Below, piece by piece: positions 61,848-64,000 of a stretch of 64,000 bases of DNA (positions are counted from its first letter, which is position 1; every line of letters begins with the position of its first letter). The notes beneath the pieces were generated by a model. That model was not told where the DNA came from and made no database searches. It worked only from the letters and a program-made list of their open reading frames with translations. Position numbers and translations under genes: made by a program. The stretch covers positions 45,127 through 109,126 of the forward strand of contig NZ_MUHF01000027.1 of NCBI RefSeq assembly GCF_002217435.1, written 5' to 3'. This DNA comes from Flavobacterium reichenbachii. Its GTDB lineage: Bacteria; Bacteroidota; Bacteroidia; Flavobacteriales; Flavobacteriaceae.

Positions 61848-62651
61848 TCAGAGTTTATAGAACCATTTTGAATTTTTTTTATCCAATAAATCATAAATGA
61901 ATATAATATCTTGTTCCTGTGTTATTTTTTCTTGTTCTTTTGATTGTTTCACTTTAATAAAATGATTTTTATCTACCTTAAACTTATTATCGCTTAAAGA
62001 GTAAATAGAAATTTTATCATTACGAAAATCCCAATTCAAATAGTCTAGTAAACCATCACTATTAAAATCTCCAAAACAATTATTACCTAATGTATAACCG
62101 TCTATAAAACAAAAAGATTGTAAAATATTTTTGTTTTCAACATTTAATAATATCCAATAATTCCGTTCTAAATTTCTAAAAAAACGTCTATCTCTAGCAG
62201 ATAATAAAATAAAATCGTTTCCTTTAAACTTAAAAAAATCTATCCCTCCCGTAAATGAGACATAATTTTCATCTGAATATATTTTTTTATTTGAGTTATT
62301 TTTTAAAAGAGAGTTGATGTTAATTTTTGTATCATAAAATTGTAAATATTCACCATTGTTTTCATGTTTGTTATTTGGAATAGAATCATAACAACCATGA
62401 TAAATTGGATATTTTTGACTGATTTTTATTTTATAAATTTTAGATTTTCTCTTGCTGTTGCTCTCTGCCTCTTTGATTCCTGAAATTCTTTCGTCGTAAA
62501 TTTCCTGACCATTATCTATACTAATATCTTTAAATGCTATTTTTTTACTCTTTAGCTTATCAAAACTAAATTTTTCTAAATCTTGATATATAATAAAATT
62601 AGAGAAAAGTAATATTAGAAAAACACTTAGGAAGATCTTTGATTTTTTCAT
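61848..62651 (-). CDS. Secreted or membrane-anchored protein with EF-hand-like motif, unknown function
   Basis: 267 residues, not recognised. MKKSKIFLSVFLILLFSNFIIYQ is an uncleaved-anchor or signal sequence. The middle is rich in Lys, Asn and Tyr. A motif CFGDFNSDGLLDYLNWD (about 205) matches the calcium-binding DxNxDGxxD loop of FG-GAP/EF-hand-like repeats. The partial gene at the window end has the same motif and arrangement, so they are paralogues. Base composition is visibly more AT-rich than the neighbours. Confidence 0.72.
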   Translation of the reverse strand: MKKSKIFLSVFLILLFSNFIIYQDLEKFSFDKLKSKKIAFKDISIDNGQEIYDERISGIKEAESNSKRKSKIYKIKISQKYPIYHGCYDSIPNNKHENNGEYLQFYDTKININSLLKNNSNKKIYSDENYVSFTGGIDFFKFKGNDFILLSARDRRFFRNLERNYWILLNVENKNILQSFCFIDGYTLGNNCFGDFNSDGLLDYLNWDFRNDKISIYSLSDNKFKVDKNHFIKVKQSKEQEKITQEQDIIFIYDLLDKKNSKWFYKL

Positions 62652-62711
62652 AACGCAACAATTTTTGCTTGTCCATGCCTAGATCCATTTGTAATTATCT
62701 CCTGCATGTAA

Positions 62712-63353
62712 TTAAAATCTATAGCTATCAGGAACACATATTCTCTTGGTTGAATCAATCCTACACTTTATAGAATTTTTCGAATTATAAATAAATTTTT
62801 TATTTTTGTACTCAAAGTATTGTATTGAATCTATATCATTAGTTAATATGAATAATTTTCCTTTATTTATACCAATACTCGTAGCACCACCAAGACCAGA
62901 ATCCCATTCATTAAAAGGAATGTATAGTTTATTATTAGAAAACAGAACAATTAAATTAAAGATTTTAGAATTTAAATAGTACCCATTTGATGTGTATAAT
63001 TTTAACCAATAAAAAGTCCCCTCTTTGTTCTTAAACGAATCCATTTCCATTAAATCATAGTTATGGTTATAGTCTATATGATATCTGCTTAATTTGTCAT
63101 TGATTATATATTTCTTTTTTTCAAATAAAATATAAGGATGCTCTTTAATATCCCTTTTCGCAAGTACTAATGTTGCTTTGCTATTGATTTTCATTTTATA
63201 ATTGTCTTTAGTATCTATTTCAGTGTATTTACAACTTTTATAATCAATGGGATTTGAAATTACATCATTAAGTCCTTCGTCTAGGCATCTCCAATGTTCT
63301 TGGAAGTTAAACGGAAAAATAAATAGTAGGGATAAAAATAAGTATTTAATCAT
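62712..63353 (-). CDS. Secreted protein of unknown function, 213 aa
   Basis: No recognised domain. Signal peptide MIKYLFLSLLFIFPFNF is followed by a sequence with three or four conserved-looking cysteines (RCLDEGLND, YKSCKYTE, KCRIDSTKRICV), which suggests disulfides in an exported protein. A central VLFSNNKLYIPFNEWDSGLGGATSIGI segment may be a beta region. Lies between the two EF-hand-like paralogues and in the same direction; composition is AT-rich like theirs. Confidence 0.68.
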   Translation of the reverse strand: MIKYLFLSLLFIFPFNFQEHWRCLDEGLNDVISNPIDYKSCKYTEIDTKDNYKMKINSKATLVLAKRDIKEHPYILFEKKKYIINDKLSRYHIDYNHNYDLMEMDSFKNKEGTFYWLKLYTSNGYYLNSKIFNLIVLFSNNKLYIPFNEWDSGLGGATSIGINKGKLFILTNDIDSIQYFEYKNKKFIYNSKNSIKCRIDSTKRICVPDSYRF

Positions 63354-63619
63354 GATTTCAGGATTTTTTTTTCTTTAATTTATCAATGTCTGCTTGTAGA
63401 CGTGTGTCTATAAAAAGATGACTATATTTGGATTAAGATATTATAAACAAACTCAGTATTTAAAAAACCAGCTTGATTTACTTTTATTAAATATAGAATA
63501 CTCTATTCGTTACTTATGCAATGAGTATGTACCTACTCAGTCTGTCCTTTTGTTGGCTTTATACTAAATTTTAATAAAGAGATGAGTTTTATGTTCTATC
63601 TTAACTATTAAAAAAAAAA

Positions 63620-64000
63620 TTAAATGCCTCCAGAACTACTTATCTCAAACCAATTGCTTTTTTTCCAATTTATGGAAAATGTATTATTAGGTTCTTCTTT
63701 TATAATTACAAATTTATTTTTCACATTTTTAAATTTACCACCAACCAACGTCAAACACTTTATTGGAGAATTATAAATCCAGTTTGCAAAATCGAGTGTT
63801 CCATCATTATTAAAATCGCCAAAACAATTTGGAGTAAAAGACATTTGTTCGTTGAAAAAATAAAGGTTAATATTTTTTTTATCACTTATATCAAATAGGA
63901 TTATATAAAAATTTGGATCAGATGTAAGTAAGGTTGAGTCCCAAAAATACAATGAAATATAATCTTTTGAGTTTAAAGAAAAAGTATAACCAGCAGCATA
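63620..64000 (-). CDS. EF-hand-like secreted protein, paralogue of the 61848 gene (5' end outside window)
   Basis: The frame is open to base 64000, so the N-terminus is missing; 126 residues are visible. NCFGDFNNDGTLDFANW repeats the CFGDFNSDGLLDYLNW motif of the gene at 61848-62651, with similar flanks: an upstream WILLNV/YIILFDI strand and a downstream KFK-x-(V/D)-K-N-(H/K)-F segment. It ends with WFEISSSGGI. Function unknown; calcium binding is likely for the DxNxDGxxD loop. The 266-bp spacer to the next gene downstream shows nothing recognisable. Confidence 0.7.
   Translation of the reverse strand, partial: YAAGYTFSLNSKDYISLYFWDSTLLTSDPNFYIILFDISDKKNINLYFFNEQMSFTPNCFGDFNNDGTLDFANWIYNSPIKCLTLVGGKFKNVKNKFVIIKEEPNNTFSINWKKSNWFEISSSGGI

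Overview
The window looks like a chromosomal segment of a Bacteroidota species, most likely Flavobacterium or a close relative. The evidence is low GC, two SusC/SusD pairs and five TonB-dependent outer-membrane receptors, FecI/FecR-type regulation, DUF4374-type and other lipoproteins, and promoters of the Bacteroidota form TTTG-N20-TAnnTTTG. I found no rRNA, tRNA, CRISPR array, transposase or prophage gene. Predicted functions come from motifs and gene order; no database search was possible.

Layout. 1-7800: a heavy-metal export operon of Czc type (RND pump cut by the window edge, outer-membrane channel, membrane-fusion lipoprotein), then a Zn/Cd-type P1B ATPase. 7828-12218: a secreted unknown protein, a VOC protein, a small unknown protein and a di-heme cytochrome c peroxidase. 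12416-20480: a minus-strand ECF sigma / FecR / STN-type SusC / SusD / lipoprotein operon. 20854-27305: a minus-strand operon with an ABC ATPase, a siderophore-type TonB receptor and two ABC-2 permeases, preceded by a small His/Cys-rich protein. 27480-39017: a thiolase, a second siderophore-type receptor, a luciferase-like oxidoreductase, a TauE/SafE plus DUF1634 pair, and a PchR-like AraC regulator divergent from a TonB receptor plus DUF4374 lipoprotein. 39102-48892: a LytS-like kinase and a LytTR regulator that bracket a metzincin protease / SusC / SusD operon. 49001-61496: small redox, stress and regulator genes, several as divergent regulator-target pairs (TetR/SDR, OxyR/OsmC, HxlR/SDR), then a GNAT-MarR-AraC-flavoprotein group. 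61848-64000: three secreted proteins of unknown function, two of them paralogues.

How the parts fit. Much of the window concerns envelope traffic in metals, siderophores and peptides or glycans. Each TonB/Sus locus seems to have its own control: an ECF sigma with FecR and the receptor STN domain, a LytTR two-component system with a direct-repeat site, or an AraC protein. The most notable signals are (1) a family of short palindromic GCAAAG/CTTTGCGG elements, two of which lie inside the signal-peptide coding regions of adjacent efflux genes and one of which supplies a stop codon; (2) the split two-component system with a 10-11-10 direct repeat upstream of the protease/SusCD operon; (3) the TonB receptor embedded in an ABC-2 transporter operon; and (4) overlapping divergent promoters with twin 20-bp operators between the TetR and SDR genes.
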